This document shows, piece after piece, positions 10,721-23,784 of a DNA stretch of 64,000 nucleotides (position 1 is the stretch's first letter; each line of letters begins with the position of its first letter). The notes below the pieces were generated by a model, which was not told where the DNA came from, made no database searches, and saw nothing but the letters and a program-made list of their open reading frames with translations. The position numbers and the translations under genes are program-made. This stretch comes from Agapetus fuscipes (lineage: Eukaryota; Arthropoda; Insecta; Trichoptera; Glossosomatidae), in assembly GCA_951799405.1 (NCBI GenBank), contig OX637353.1, positions 2,728,001-2,792,000 on the forward strand. The letters run 5' to 3'.

Positions 10721-13700
10721 AATAAAATAAATTGTCTGTTTAAGTTATTAATTGAAATAAAATTGCGATTTAAAACACATTCAGAATGAGTTTGACGAAA
10801 GTGGAGGCGAAGTAAAAACAGTGACGAACGTCATTGTGGAGTAGGTATTGTGGGATTTACTTAACGAAGAACAAAGACATATTAATTTACTGTGTGTATG
10901 AGAAGAAAGTAAGATATATTTTGTAATCAAAATTATTTGATTTGGCTTTACAAAACTTGTACATCCATACATTACTTTCAATGAAAATATCAATCACATC
11001 AAAAGGAAAAAAAACACTGCTTGACGTAGAAAAAACTTTTTATTATATTTCACATTGTTTATTTCTGTTATTACTTGGAGTAAATATCTGTTTTTATGGT
11101 TTAGAATAAAGCTCAAGGCTGTTTTGATTATAAAACATTATTTTATTTTGATTTTAAAGGATGTCGTACCTATTTATAAACGTGTTTTTTTTTCAGTAAT
11201 ACATTATGCATGAAATTATGTTAAATAATAATTATCAAAAATTTAAGTTGCAAATATATTTCAATCATCCCCAGATACACAAGGAAGCACGTGGGAACAT
11301 ACTACTCAAAAATAAACAAAAGGTAACCAGGAGCGCAAAAGTTAACCAGGAGCGCAAAAATTAACCAGGAGCGCAAAAGAACGTAAGCCGTGCAAATGTT
11401 TTTTTTTTAAATGAGGGCGAAATTATAAAATATTGCTATTCTGAGATTATTGTTTCCTTGTGATGTTCAAAATATATCATATATCATGACAAAATGTTTG
11501 GGATTTTCTCAATATTTGAAATATTTTGGTTTGAATAATGTGTGTGCCATTTTATGAATGAAATCAAAGCGCTATTGGAAAATTGGAAGGAAATATTAAC
11601 TTTTATTATGTATATTTTTGTTAACCTTCTACAATTAAAATAGTTTTTATTTGATTTAATATTAATTATAAGCTATATATAATGTAAGAAAATAACACTT
11701 TAATTCTCATAATATATTCTATTATCTGCAAGAAAAATGTTTTTTTAAGTTTACTAAAAGATTACATTTTCGTTTCAATGTAAATAAAACTTTTGTTATA
11801 AATATTTATAGCGTGGGTTATTTAAAACCAAATAATACTCGTACCAAGTGAAATTAACATTATTTAAAATTATTTTCCCTCCGAAAGCCACTCCATCCGA
11901 CCAGGTAAATCTGGGTTTCCCGAAGCCCGGAAAGACATCAAAGGTTCTGTCATTATCCGAGTGGAAACTCTGCTCCATAATTGGCCTTTTACGGTTTTCC
12001 AATAACTTGAAATGGAGTCGATTTTAAAATTACGTATTGCCCTGTAATATGGAAAAGGGAAAAATGTATCGATTTGAAAACAAAGAAAAAATATACATTT
12101 GTTGTGAAGTACTCTGCAATCATAATTGTAGTACAAGTACACTTTATAATTTTAGCACCTTGTAGAAAATTATTGTTGTATTGCATATTCAAAATAATTA
12201 TTGTACGCTTTTAAGCTGCAATGAAATTTAAAAATACATAATATAAAAGAATGTTCTTTGTTTCAAGTGCGTTAAAAAACCTACAGTAATAAAATGACAT
12301 GTTGAAGAAAAAGCAAATAAATTATTTGAAAACATAATTTCAATGTTGCAGTAAGTCAACTACACTTCAAAGGTTTATTGGCTTTGATCTTAATTAATAT
12401 TGTTCTTCATATAAATCTAACTTAGTAGTGACTCTCATAAAACTCATCAAACAAACAAAAATGTATGAATATTTTTCAATCTGGTATTAAGCTCAGGTAT
12501 TATTGTGGAATAGATAATAATATTCAAAGCTTGGAATTTTACTTCTTCATTAAATTTAACTTCATGACGTCATTCAAATAACTAATTATGAGTATTTAAA
12601 CTCGTGTACTGTAACGGTTATTTTTTGTTTTATCTAAAGACAGTCCAGTTATTCAGAAGAAAATGATTCCTCACACGGGTTCATACGTTTTTTAATTCCA
12701 CCACTTTATTTAATAACCCAAACACTTTATACATACTTCTTCTTTATTTGAATTTATAATTTGTTACAAACACACACGCTTATAATTACTTTTACAATTT
12801 AATAATTTTATCACGACGACTTGCAATTCCGTCTCCCTTCTTTCTTTGCGTTTTTTTTACAACCCCATTTCTGCGTTCCTTTGTTTTTTTAATTCAAATT
12901 CAAATTCAAATTTTTGCATACTCCCTTCTGCCTACATAACCAATTCATCTCAATACAGTACATATAAAAATATTGTTCTTACAAATTATTCAATAAAGTC
13001 AAATATTAAATAGAAAAAAAGTCAATTCTGTGAATGCATTTGAATAAGATGCTTCGATTTCAATTCGTAGAGGTTGTTTTGTTGGGTCTTCATTGAATGG
13101 TGATACGGAATATCGTAGAGCTCCCTGTGTGCAAGGGCTGCTACGGCCGCTAGTCTATCCGCGCCCGCCAAGCGCAGAGGACATAACACTGTTCGCCCAA
13201 CGCAGAGCGTAGACCCATAACAACACACAGCACGGCGCTACGCCGGGAAACATTGTACATGAACTTTCAAAAAAGTTAACAAACCAAAAATAAACAATCG
13301 TGTTTGTAATGAAATATTTCAAAAATATCCTGCAAACAGAAGATATATTTTGATTTAAGAAATTATTTAGTAATAAAATTTCAAATGTGATTATATATTT
13401 TTTTTTGTATATTTGGACAAAAAAGATAAGTGCATGTATGTATAAATATGAAAGTGTGCAATTAAATAGCTTATGACACGTTATTGAACATGCCGAAAAA
13501 ATATCTGAAATTGTTTTTGATTAAGATGTATTCAGTAAATAATTAATTAAGTGAAAGTAAATAAGATATAATTGTGCAAATAATTATATTTCTAAATAAG
13601 CAAACAACTCAAGAAAAACAATGAAAATATCAGAAACACAAATAAATATATTCTATGGAATTTATCAAACAATTTTTATTCCCGAAATGACGTTGTTTTT

Positions 13701-14540
13701 GATCGTAAAATAATATTTTTGTGTAATAAAAATAATTGACGTGTGCATTTTGTTAAATATAAAATTTGGAAGTTATAAATTTAAAATAAGGAAGTTAATT
13801 TTAAAAAGTTACCCTTTCAAGTTTCTTGAAATAAAACAGTTTTACAATCGATTTCACAAAACATTTCATCTATATTCTCAAGGTAAGTAAAATTGTTATT
13901 TACTTTATTTTTTTGTTTTGAAAGGTCGAAACATATTCGGTTTAACGAACTCACTTTTTTCTGTAAACAAAATTATAAAAAGGAGATAAAAAGTGTTTTT
14001 TTTTTACTTTTTTGAAGAACAAAATATTTAAGAATAAATGCCAGGCATTAGAATTATTTTGTATAAATTATGCTAAAAAACCATAAAGACGGAAAATATT
14101 TCCTTTAACATGTCAAGTATAATTTTTTTAGGACGTTAAAGAAGCTCAATATTGAAGTATTTTTTATACTCTTTTTAATGTTTACATATTAACGGAGTTT
14201 ATTTATTTTTTAATAAATCTTAAAAAATACGATTCCTTAAAAACATTTTTTTCTTGAAAACGTACCGTACATAATTGTTTTTTTTTCTTACAGTGCGTTA
14301 AAAAAATAACCTTAAAATTCGGATATTTGATGGATCTCATTTTAAATGCATTAGTTCATTTTTTCCAACTGAAGCATTGAAATTGTAAAATTAATTGATT
14401 TTTTAAATAACTTTGTTATATTCCTTACTTCAATTTTAAAAGATTTCATGGAGCCTATGAACCAACAAATATCAGTTCCAAATATCCGCACTTGAAAAGT
14501 TGTCATACTAACAAATAACAAGAAACATCACGAAAATAAT
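10721..14540. other. AT-rich unique sequence, no gene recognised
   Basis: No gene was recognised. The stretch contains a short minisatellite at 11322-11380 (separate entry) and a GC-richer island at 13075-13250 with a CpG-containing frame on the minus strand (about 68 codons) that matches nothing I know. The rest is very AT-rich. Confidence 0.5.
11322..11380. repeat. Three tandem 19-20-bp units
   Basis: The unit GTTAACCAGGAGCGCAAAA occurs three times head to tail with one or two changes per unit. Confidence 0.85.
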
Positions 14541-15482
14541 AATCTAATAATAATAATCTAAGTTGCAAGGATATATTCATTTAAAGCTCTCAGATGTAAG
14601 CCCACAAACCAACAAGTGTAGTTCGCGCTTACAAATGCTGAATGTGTACTTACAAATAAAATCCAAACCTCAAATGAACATAAGCCCCACAACTTTCGCC
14701 GACCTTCCCTGAAACAGGGGTGACATTGGCAAAGTGAACCATTTTTTACAGTATGGGTGGTCAGCCTCATACCAACCTATAAGTCAAGGAATATGAATAA
14801 AAAATTACATTTAAATATATAAAAGAACAAAACCTTACAAAGAAATCTATACAAAAAAAGTCAGAAATTTCCTATGCAAAAAATGTAGCAAATGAATACA
14901 CCAACATTAAAAATCACCATTGCAGATTAGCCGCCACTTCTTCCTGTCCTTGCACACTTCTTTCATTTCATCCAGAGTCATAACCTTTTTCATGCAAGTC
15001 CTCCTTTTATTATGACTCTGGATATCCCATTCATTCGCTATTTCAGAAATTTGATCCATCCATACTTTTCTCGGTCTTCCTCTACCACGACATCCATCTA
15101 TTTTAGCAACATATACTTTCTTCGTCAATCTTTCATCACTCATTCTCTCCATATGCCCGAACCATCTTAACATACTTCTTTTAATCTTCACTTTCACACT
15201 TTCCCTTACACCACATTCTTCTCTTACAAAATCATTCCTCACTCTGTCACTTCGTTTTTTCCCAATCATACTTCTTAGATAGTCCATTTCTACTGTATGG
15301 ACTTTACTAATTTCCCTTTCACTCACCGTCCAGGCTTCACTTCCATACATCAAGGTTGGCACTAGTATACCACCGTGCACCGCCAATCTAACATTTTTTG
15401 AGAGATTCTGGTTCCTGGCGATGCTAGCGGTAGCACCCAGTACGCACCTGCCTTTCATTATTCTTCTTTCAAATTCACCGGT
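14541..15482 (-). mobile_element. 5'-truncated LINE copy (RT C-terminal region plus 3' UTR/SINE-A end)
   Basis: It encodes the C-terminal 190 or so residues of the same protein as the 23.8-kb LINE. Shared features are the GSEAWTVSEREISKVHTVEM and GRGRPRKVWMDQ motifs and the end WRLICNG. The frame stays open from about 15480 to 14907. The element then runs through a 110-bp UTR into a complete SINE-A end (14541-14795). The left break lies at the ACCGG of residues GEFERR; sequence beyond 15483 is unrelated. It is nearly identical to the 26-kb copy, hence a recent, dead-on-arrival insertion. Confidence 0.92.
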
Positions 15483-15592
15483 AATTAACGAAATTTGTAA
15501 ATATATCTCAAAAAGGAATTTTAATGAAAACAATTATTAATAAAATGATAATTTTGCCATATGACGTCATTAATTTAATAACTTTATTAATA

Positions 15593-15720
15593 TTTCTTTA
15601 GTTATTCAAACACTGTTTTATTTTCACTCTTTACTATTTATTTTTTTGGACACAAACGTTTTAGACTACACAGTCATCATCATCAGGTAATAAAAAAAGG
15701 TTAAAGAATAACTAAAGAAA
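15593..15720 (-). repeat. PLE 3' end with damaged hammerhead, inside a 15-bp inverted repeat
   Basis: On the minus strand it reads CTGATGA, a hairpin of GACT/AGTC, then AAAACGTTTG and finally an AATAAAAC-type end. This is the same layout as the PLE end at 38389-38460, but the core G before AAA is replaced by T. TTTCTTTAGTTATTC (15593-15607) and GAATAACTAAAGAAA (15706-15720) form a perfect 15-nt inverted repeat around it. Confidence 0.55.
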
Positions 15721-16691
15721 AAGATAATTTTTCACAGTGTTAATGCACCAACCATCCAAAATATTAATTCATATTAATTTATTACTTACATAATACTTAA
15801 TTAAACGATTTAAATAACATTATTTTTAAAGAGCAATATAAATCAATGTGTATTAGATACGTATGGAATAGCACATATTTATTTTAATAATCTATTTTTC
15901 TATTTCAACATTATCTGTTCATGTTATTTCAACACGGTGAAACATCAGCTGCCATCTGAATTTAGACTAAAAATGTATTCATGGTATTTTATTACTATTG
16001 TTTAAAAAAAGTAAGGAAAGACATCATTTGAATGGTAAAGAGAGCGGTGACGATGCAGGAGAGCTACTTGTATTCATGCTTCACCATTGTTTGCCACAAA
16101 CATTGTCCATTATATTTTTCACCCTTCTACTTAGGTCATACTGAAGGTCTCTAGACTCTCAAATAAAACTACATCATTCGGAACATAATATATCTACTTA
16201 TGAGTCGAGTACTTCCCTTCGTTATTGACAGGTATTTGCAACGTTTATGCAATTGTAAATAAAATGTAAAAAGCTTAAGGTTACAAAATTCGTACGTCTA
16301 AACATATGTCCTTTTTTGAGAGCAGTGAAAAATTAGCTATATGATTTGATTTGATGATTCATGGTCAAATTAAGCTGTTCTTTTATAAAGTTAAAAAGTG
16401 AAGATGAAGTAAATGGTTAGTCCAGACTACAATTAGAACCTCATGACTGCATTTACCTCTGCTTCAATTAGTAGATCTCAATTTTTATTAAATTTAGAAT
16501 GGTACTAAAAATATTTAGAAGCAGCCCATTTTTGTTGAACTCCATTGTTATGAGAGGGCTGAATGGCAGATGCATGTCATACGTTGAACTTAAAGGTTTC
16601 AAAAGCTGATTCGTCAATGCAATGAAATGTAGGGGCGTGTAATCGTGACGAGTTAAGTTGGTCATGGATTTCACTTCCCAATCGCAAGTCT
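15721..16691. other. AT-rich sequence, nothing recognised
   Basis: No coding region or repeat was identified. Confidence 0.5.
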
Positions 16692-17070
16692 TATCTAATC
16701 TAATCAAAGTTGCAAAGATATGTACCATTAGAGATTCACATTATACGCATTCTCACAAGCAGACACGTAGGTATAAGATCGCGCTTGCACATGCCGCATG
16801 TAAACCTACAATATAAAAACCCAAATCTCAAATGAACACACACCCACAACTCTTGCTGACCTTCCCTGAAACAGGGATGACATTGGCAAATTTAACCTTT
16901 TTCTACAGCATGCGTGGTCAGCCGTATACCAAACTATAAATTAAGGAACTCAATAAATAACATTTTTTTAATCAACAAATAATCCATATAAAACACCAAA
17001 ACAAATACAAAATTCTTATTTAAAAAACCCATGCCCTAGCCACCAACATTATAGATCAACCATTGTTTTT
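16692..17070 (-). mobile_element. Short 5'-truncated LINE 3' end including SINE-A
   Basis: A SINE-A unit (16692-16947) is continued on the minus strand's 5' side by LINE UTR sequence. The words CAAATACAAAATTC, CCTAGCCACCAACATTA and AGATCAACCATT match 28590-28670 of the neighbouring LINE fragment. The copy stops just after the codons for the protein C-terminus. Confidence 0.75.
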
Positions 17071-17109
17071 TTTCAATTATTTGTAGCGGCCACTTCCAGA
17101 CATTGTCAG

Positions 17110-17270
17110 TATGGTCCACATAAATAAATTAATCTCCCTCGGGAGTAGTAAGGCTGACGTGACGCGGGATCCAACTCTTCCCACTTTTACCATCGTCGGG
17201 GCGATTAGTCTAAGGGGGAGGGGTCGGGCGGTGTCCTCGCAGAATCTGGGGCGGAATGCAAATATATTTT
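17110..17270. other. GC-rich island of unknown role
   Basis: The base composition jumps from AT-rich to GC-rich (GGGGGAGGGGTCGGGCGG). A 77-codon plus frame runs through it without family resemblance. It could be an exon, a regulatory island or another repeat. Confidence 0.3.
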
Positions 17271-17436
17271 ACACTTTACACTATTTTCCCAGCAGGAGCG
17301 TGATACAATGCCAATCCAGAGACACTGTGTGCAAGTTCATTTAGAGATGTGTGTTTATTTTTTTAGGCGTGTAGATGACAATCATGGCGATGACACCGTT
17401 TCATAGAAATTTAAAAATAAATGACTCAGATCTTTT

Positions 17437-17690
17437 TATAATTTAAGTTTCAAAGGTATATTGATAAATAAGGCTCATATTTAATGCTAGCTCACAAGCA
17501 GACACGTGTAAGTTGTAAGTCAGACACGTAAAGATACGCTCCATTAGTACTTACAAAATTAACCAAGCCTGAAATGAGCACAAGACTTGTTTTTCTACCG
17601 CCTTTCCTAAAAAGGGGATGGCAAAAGTGAAATAAGTTGTTACAGCATAACATTATAAGGGATCAGTATTACACCAACGTATTAGTTAAA
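17437..17690 (-). repeat. Old, diverged SINE-A copy
   Basis: The segments AAGTTTCAAAGGTATATTGA, TCACAAGCAGACACGTGTAA and CACCAACGTATTAGTTAA follow the consensus order with many differences and small indels, including a duplicated CAGACACGT word. Confidence 0.7.
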
Positions 17691-17768
17691 AAAACATTAA
17701 AGAAGATCATTTGCAGAAATTTGCAATATACTCAATTAAAAAAAAACAACTTAACTGCATATTCATGC

Positions 17769-18062
17769 ACACAGTGTAACTTTTTACCACGTTGTCTACG
17801 AGGACGTCCTATGACGAGACCTATTTCTTTTGGCATGTAAGAGGGCCGTCCTTACGACAACCACTTCAAGTGAAGAACGAGTTTCCGAGTCCCCGAGAGG
17901 GCTAGTTCTCATTTATTATGCAAGCTTAATAAACCAAGCCGAGTTTTTATTTATTATTTAGAAATAAACACCGAAACAGGCAATCATTTCTGACTCCCTC
18001 GTTGAGGATCGAACTCGTCATGAAATCCAAACAATCTACCAATTGAGCTTTTTACCGAACCA
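17769..18062 (-). repeat. SINE-B copy, diverged
   Basis: From the minus-strand 5' end there is a decayed tRNA-like head (GAGTTCGATCCTCAAC as box B, CAATTGGTAGATTG around box A). It is followed by ACCGAAACAGG-type body words, CCACTTCAAGTGAAG and the 3' end with GTAACTTTTTACCACG on the plus strand. The family is identified by comparison with 29664-29992. Confidence 0.75.
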
Positions 18063-18229
18063 CTAGCAAACTTCAATTTATTTTTATGAGAATTTCATTT
18101 GAATATGATTCATATGGCCGACGCGTCATAGCGAAGTGTAACAATATCACGCAATTCATGTAGGTACTATCCGTTTAATACTGATTTCATAAAAAGACGC
18201 AATAAAGAGCAACATTAACAGCCGCGCTG

Positions 18230-18410
18230 CACATCCACATTCAATGTGAAACCAAATAACATTGAAGCAGGCCCGCGCTGTGGAACGTACGAATGCATCG
18301 GAAAAGCCATCAAATAATTTGCACATCCGCGGCCCACACGCGCGGAGTAAAGCGCGCGTATTTACGACGTGCATCGTGCTTGGCACTAAAGCCGCTCCTG
18401 CTTCAGATCA
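18230..18410. other. CpG-rich island of unknown role
   Basis: A dense cluster of CG dinucleotides (CCGCGGCCCACACGCGCGG and neighbours) sits in AT-rich surroundings. Frames on both strands are short and unrecognised. Confidence 0.3.
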
Positions 18411-18544
18411 GTAGCGGCCTACGCTTTTCACATTGCACAGGCAAAATAAATATAATCCTCAAAATTGAGATTTGTTTTTTTAATGTCAGCAAATATTTAT
18501 TTTATTTTTCATCCCAGAATCAGCCAAAAGGTCGGTTTTCTGAT

Positions 18545-18684
18545 TTAAATTATTCAAAGTACCCAAAAACGAGTGTTTGGGTACTGTGAATAATAAGTGA
18601 AAAATACTGTGAAAAAATGAGTTTTTGGGTACTGGGAATAATAAGTGAGAAATATTGTGAAAAAACGAGTTTTTGGGTACTGCC
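18545..18684. repeat. 48-bp tandem repeat with a hairpin at its left end
   Basis: Units begin with GAGTNTTTGGGTACTG at 18571, 18619 and 18667, a strict 48-bp period (about 2.4 copies). The left flank ATTCAAAGTACCCAAA pairs with the first unit's TTTGGGTACTGTGAAT. A minus-strand frame shows the period as a 16-residue repeat, which follows automatically from 48 bp and is not taken as coding evidence. Confidence 0.85.
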
Positions 18685-18949
18685 CAATAGCAACCTACTT
18701 TTTTTGAAAAAAAAACGTGAACATAATATGGCTCTTTCAAAAGATATACTTACAGGAATAAATATTATAAATATATTATATTTGGTGAGCTTTATTTTTG
18801 TATGAACCTCAAAATTGATCTCTGCAAGCTTGGTTGTTGCTATAGAAAATGCTAATTCTCAAGCAACCAATTACTGTAAGGTTGAATTGACCGTAAATGA
18901 CAGGTTTTTTGGCAAAGGATGAAAATATTTCAAAATGTAAATATATTTT

Positions 18950-19030
18950 GTGCTCCGCCAGGAATCGAACTAACGACCTTTCGATTATGAATTTGTAGGG
19001 CTAACCAATAAATTAAGGACAAGTCTAGAC
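18950..19030 (-). repeat. SINE-C tRNA-like head fragment
   Basis: GTGCTCCGCCAGGAATCGAA on the plus strand is the reverse complement of the SINE-C box B region plus the GGAGCAC junction. It is followed by a decayed box A. The body and tail are missing. Confidence 0.55.
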
Positions 19031-19120
19031 TAAGGAACCTATTATTGATAATTCCTCAGTTTCCCAGTGGAGTTCAGCAATGGCTCATGATCCTCAATAA
19101 TGAGGCAAAGGCCAATCAAA

Positions 19121-19397
19121 AAATACTCTAATCTAACCTAATCTAATCTAAGTTGCAAAGATGTGTTACATTGAAGATTCACATTACATGCACTCCCACA
19201 ACCAGACACGTACAAGTTTGCGCTTGCACATGCATCATGTTGCGCTTATACATGCCGCATATAAGGGTTACTATTCAAACCCAAAACTCAAATAAACATA
19301 AGCCCTGCAACCACCGAAGCAGGGGTGTCATTGGCAAAGTGAACCATGTTTTTACAGCATAGATGGTCAACCTCATACCAACCTATTAGCCAAGTAA
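19121..19397 (-). repeat. SINE-A copy with internal duplication
   Basis: The TCTAA tail, AAGTTGCAAAGATGTG and CCAACCTATTAGCCAAG boundaries are present. The phrase CGCTTGCACATGC...CATG is duplicated (19219-19262), lengthening the copy by about 25 bp. Confidence 0.85.
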
Positions 19398-22060
19398 TTG
19401 TTTAAGTTTGTTTTTTTTTGCGGTTCAAATATTTTGCATTATTTTCCTTTCAAGCCTTCTGTTTTCCTTCGAAAAAAGGAAGGTGTTTTACCCATGGGGT
19501 ACAGATTTACCTTGATATGAAATTTGGGTTCACGTTTTAACAATTCAAATTAAAAAGCAACGTTTTTTTTTTTCCGTGTGAGCCCTTTTTACTGAGCTCC
19601 AAGTCTTTATGATAATCATTTATTCTTCGCAAAAGGCTCATGGCGATCACGATCCGTGTAATTGGCAAAAAATTATACACACTCACTGATAATATAGGTA
19701 CGTTGAAATCACATTTATACTACTGTTACGTTTTCCGAACAAGGAAAGAAGTCAAATTTACAAATTTTGTGCCGAGATTATGGTTTTATCCACTGAATTA
19801 ATTGTAGGTATATATTATATGAGATCCAAATAGAACCAACCGATAGGGTGACTGGCCGAAATATTTTGTTTTCACGTTTAAAGCTTTGCTTTTGCTCCTT
19901 CTCTGCTTCTGATCGCATCAACGTTCCACAAAGCTTTTCCTCTCTCGCCCACTAAACTGTATTGTCCAATTTTATGACATCGGCTCCGCAGAATCATTGT
20001 GCTCTATTGCGCCACAATGTGAACAGGGCACTAAAATCTCACAGCGGACTCGAGATGGAAGATATGAATAGATTATGCTATAAGTTGCAGTAACACGTGG
20101 CGCCTAGAAAACCCTTCATTCTGCAATGAAAAAAATGTATATAAAATCATCAAATCTTTTCAATCGAATAACACCAAAATATTGTCGCAAAACACTGTTC
20201 TAGAAGATGAGTGTTATTACTCATATCAGTTTAAGATATTAAAAATTGATGTCAATAAAATTGATGACGTGGCAGTCATATTACCACTTGAAAAAATTGC
20301 ACTATCTTCAGAAAATTTTGAAAATAAATAAAATCTAAATTACTGAAAAAATACCAATACCACCTCGTATGAGTAAAAAATAATTCCGTAATTTCTGCAT
20401 TAAAATCAAATTATTATTGCAACAGTAACTGTAGACGGTTATCTAGGTTCTGCCAAAATCTACGAACAGTTTCTATAATCTACATTTGCTCTCATTCTCT
20501 TAGATTCAATGAAGTTATTTTATTGTAGATATAGAGAGAAACGGTTAGTTTTCATGAGAGTTGACTTGAAAAATATTCGGAAGTATTCCAAAATCTCCAC
20601 TTATTCACAAACCTGTAATATGAAGTGTGAACTTTTATAAATTAGGGGAGCTTCAAAATTTTGTATGCCTAAACTTTAAACGAAATTTTTGATACTTATT
20701 TTATTTGTACTCATTTAAAGTGTGGGTGTAACGCGTGGTCTATGTAACCTAATATTGCTAGATTGCTAGGATATAATTTAGATTTGTCATAATTGTAAGA
20801 GGCACGTGACGGATGCTCTACATTTCATTATGACACTCAAGCACACAGTTGCTTTACAGCCATGTACCGCTGGAAACAGAGCGCTGCCTCATCTCAAATT
20901 AATAAGCCGCATTCTAAGAAATTCTAATAACAATGTGAAGACATTCACAGCGAGCGGGATAAAGACAGTTGTGGGTATATATCTGGAATCAAATATTTAT
21001 TCTCATATTAAAATTCGCCATCATGGGCCGCTTGTGACGCCTGAAACCCTAAAACGCTCAGTTAATAGAATTTACACTTATTTTGTAGAACGCCATCATA
21101 AATGATTCGTTTCGTTTATTTTGAGTTTGGTGGAAGATGTCAACATTATACAAGTGTTCTTAGAGCCAACACTATTTAAACTAGAAACTGTCAATCTAGC
21201 CCTTCAATTAAAAAAGAAAACATTTATATCAAACCCTTTTACGATATAAGTGTTAACTTGGTACTTAAACATACTTCATACCGGCTCACATTTAGATATC
21301 TTTTATTGTATTTATAAGGTTAGATTTAGTGTGAGAGACATCCTATGAGTAAATTTTACGTTAAAAAAAATGTATGACCCATGTTAAGCGTTTGACATAA
21401 GAATCATTACTATCGTTGATAAGGGTGTATTTTTTTTTTATTCCAGCCACTTCGTTTTTTGACACACAGCATTACGTTATATTTAAGAAGAAATATTATA
21501 TTGAAAAAAATATAACATAATGGAATATTTTTGGCAGAAAATAATTGAAAAAAAAAACACAGGAGCAAAAGAATTGACAAAATGTAGCATAAATAAAGTT
21601 CTTTATACACATGCAATCCATGTTCAAACCAATATAGGTATATTTTTAAAGCGCTTCAACCCAATGAAGGTGCGTATAAATATGGTACGTATAAATAAAG
21701 TTTAAAATCACGTCCGTCACTTAGATATCTCATAAAAGATCTTTGCCCTGTAAATTCCAAAATATGATACTTGTAAAATAAGTTTTATTTTCGTAAATTT
21801 CAAATCATTTATCATTTTCTATATTTACCCGCAACATCAAACAAAATATGAAAGAGCTTACTTGCTTTGAGAGCGGAATTGCTATGTCCGCCATGGCTTA
21901 CTTCCCCAAAGACAGTGTGCAAGTTGTTAAGGGTAGCCGATAAGTAGTTAGTTGTCTGAAGGATCCAGACAAAATCCAAGCTATGGTATATTTTATGTAG
22001 TGTGTGACAAGTGACAACATATTTTGTACAAACGACAACACCTTACTTCTCCAGAACTAT
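19398..22060. other. Unique AT-rich sequence, no gene recognised
   Basis: A 99-codon plus frame at 20806-21105 has ordinary-looking composition but no recognised motif and no clear splice context. Nothing else is supported. Confidence 0.5.
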
Positions 22061-22313
22061 CTATTATCTATAATCTAAGTTGCAAAGATATATTAACATT
22101 TAAAGGTCATATCAAATGCATGCCCACAAAAAAACACGGGTAGTTCGCGCTTACAAATGCTGAATGTGTACTTACAGATAAAATCCAAACCTCAAATGAA
22201 CATAAACCCTACAACTTTTGCCGACCTTCCCTGACACAGGGGTGACATTGGCAAAGTGAACCATTTTTTTACAGTACGGGTGGTCAGCCTCATACCAACC
22301 TTTAAGTAAAGGA
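22061..22313 (-). repeat. SINE-A copy, full length
   Basis: It runs from CTATTATCTATAATCTAAG to CCAACCTTTAAGTAAAGGA and is close to the LINE 3' end subfamily (words TAGTTCGCGCTTACAAATGC and CTACAACTTTTGCCGACC). Confidence 0.88.
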
Positions 22314-22770
22314 ATCGAATCAGAAATATATTGTCTATTTGTGTTATTTAACAAATTTAAATTACATTTCAGTGGTAGGGCAGTGTGATAGCATCGCGGT
22401 CGCTTAGCTGAACGTTTAATCTGAGTTACACAGACACCTACCACTGTTCTATCCACTCGAACCGTGTGAACGCTACATTACGTACTAAACGCGGTGTATT
22501 TTCACCTGGACTGTTTACAAAGTGATTGATTGCCGCTGTATTTGGTTATAAGTGCCAACTTCCGTTCCACTTACTTGCTCACTTTTACACTACGTGGCGC
22601 ACTTGACCACAGGATCCTTAATACTCAATAAAAAATAATACAAGTTCATTTGTGGAAAACTGTAGGACTGTTACGACAGAATTTTTCAGATATGTGAGAA
22701 AATGAATGCATCCCGGATGATGTGCATCCAGGCGGTGAGTTCGAAGACTGATACAACTGGAATGCTACGG

Positions 22771-23040
22771 CATGGAAGTTAAGTTTGGATGGCTTGACTC
22801 TGGCCAGTTTATGTATACGCCGTATTCTTCAGTTTTTCGGACACCTTGCCCGTGGCAATGAGCCTGATTGTTATCGATAGCTTGGAGGGAAAGAGAGGAA
22901 GATCTCCCACACAATGGACCGATCAAGGGAAGACAGCAGGCACCTAGGTGGTTGGAGCACTGCGGGCAGTGCAATCAAGAGAGAACTGGATAAAAGTGGT
23001 TGCTTTCAAAAGGGTCACAACCCTTAGCAATTAGTGATAG
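22771..23040 (+). pseudogene. Degenerate C-terminal remnant of a different LINE
   Basis: The plus frame reads RRILQFFGHLARGNEPDC, then after a stop GRSPTQWTDQ and finally RENW...TTLSN. This is the zinc-knuckle-like RRLxFxGHxxR ... GRxPxRWxD tail typical of APE-class LINE proteins. Stops interrupt it and it is not the same family as the 23.8-kb LINE. Confidence 0.7.
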
Positions 23041-23089
23041 GACGAAGAAGAGCACGCACATGGAAGGCAAGGTTGTATTAGAGGATCAT

Positions 23090-23203
23090 CTAATCTAATC
23101 TTAGTTGCAAATATACGTAACATTAAAGATTCAGATTATATGCATTTTCACAAGCAGACACGTATAAGTTCACGCTTAAACATGCCGCATGTGGATCTAC
23201 TGC
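23090..23203 (-). repeat. SINE-A 3' half
   Basis: The tail TCTAATCTAATCTTAGTTGC and the words CACAAGCAGACACGTATAAG and GCCGCATGTGGATCTAC are present; the 5' half of the unit is absent. Confidence 0.8.
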
Positions 23204-23784
23204 CAGCTGTGGGAAAGTAGATAATCCTTTAAAAAATCGATCGATATAAGATACATATTTTGTAATCTTGCTATATTTACACCCTTATCATTGTCATATT
23301 CTTACATCGATATCATAAAAAAGTGGAAAATCTCCTGGAACAGCTGTAGAAACAAAGGCGCCAATCATGAAAAAAAACCGAAGATCAAAGATCATCTCAT
23401 GACACAAATGCAATATTTAAAAATACATTGTTATATTACTGACTTGAAAATACAAGTTACTTGGTTAATTAAATTTTAACAATGAGGTGTGTAGAAAAAC
23501 TATCGATAGAGTAATTTAATAACTGGTCTCTGTGATAACGTCTTCAACAAAGGCCTGCGCTATTTTTAACTCGGGTGCATCTGAAGGGTACTAGACAATG
23601 GACTATAAAAGGGTGGTTAAGGAGAAAACCTTCAGAGAGGGAAACGATCCGCACGTGCATTATAAAGCAGAATAAACAATCAGTTCTATTAATAAGTTAA
23701 GGTGTATTTTTCTTTAGAAGTTTGATTTAATTATTCCATTATTTATGGGGCAAATGATTATTCACAGAATCAAATTACATCTGT

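Noticed and set aside
20806..21105. A 99-codon gene
   Set aside because: No recognised domain and no splice or promoter context; it remains possible but unsupported.
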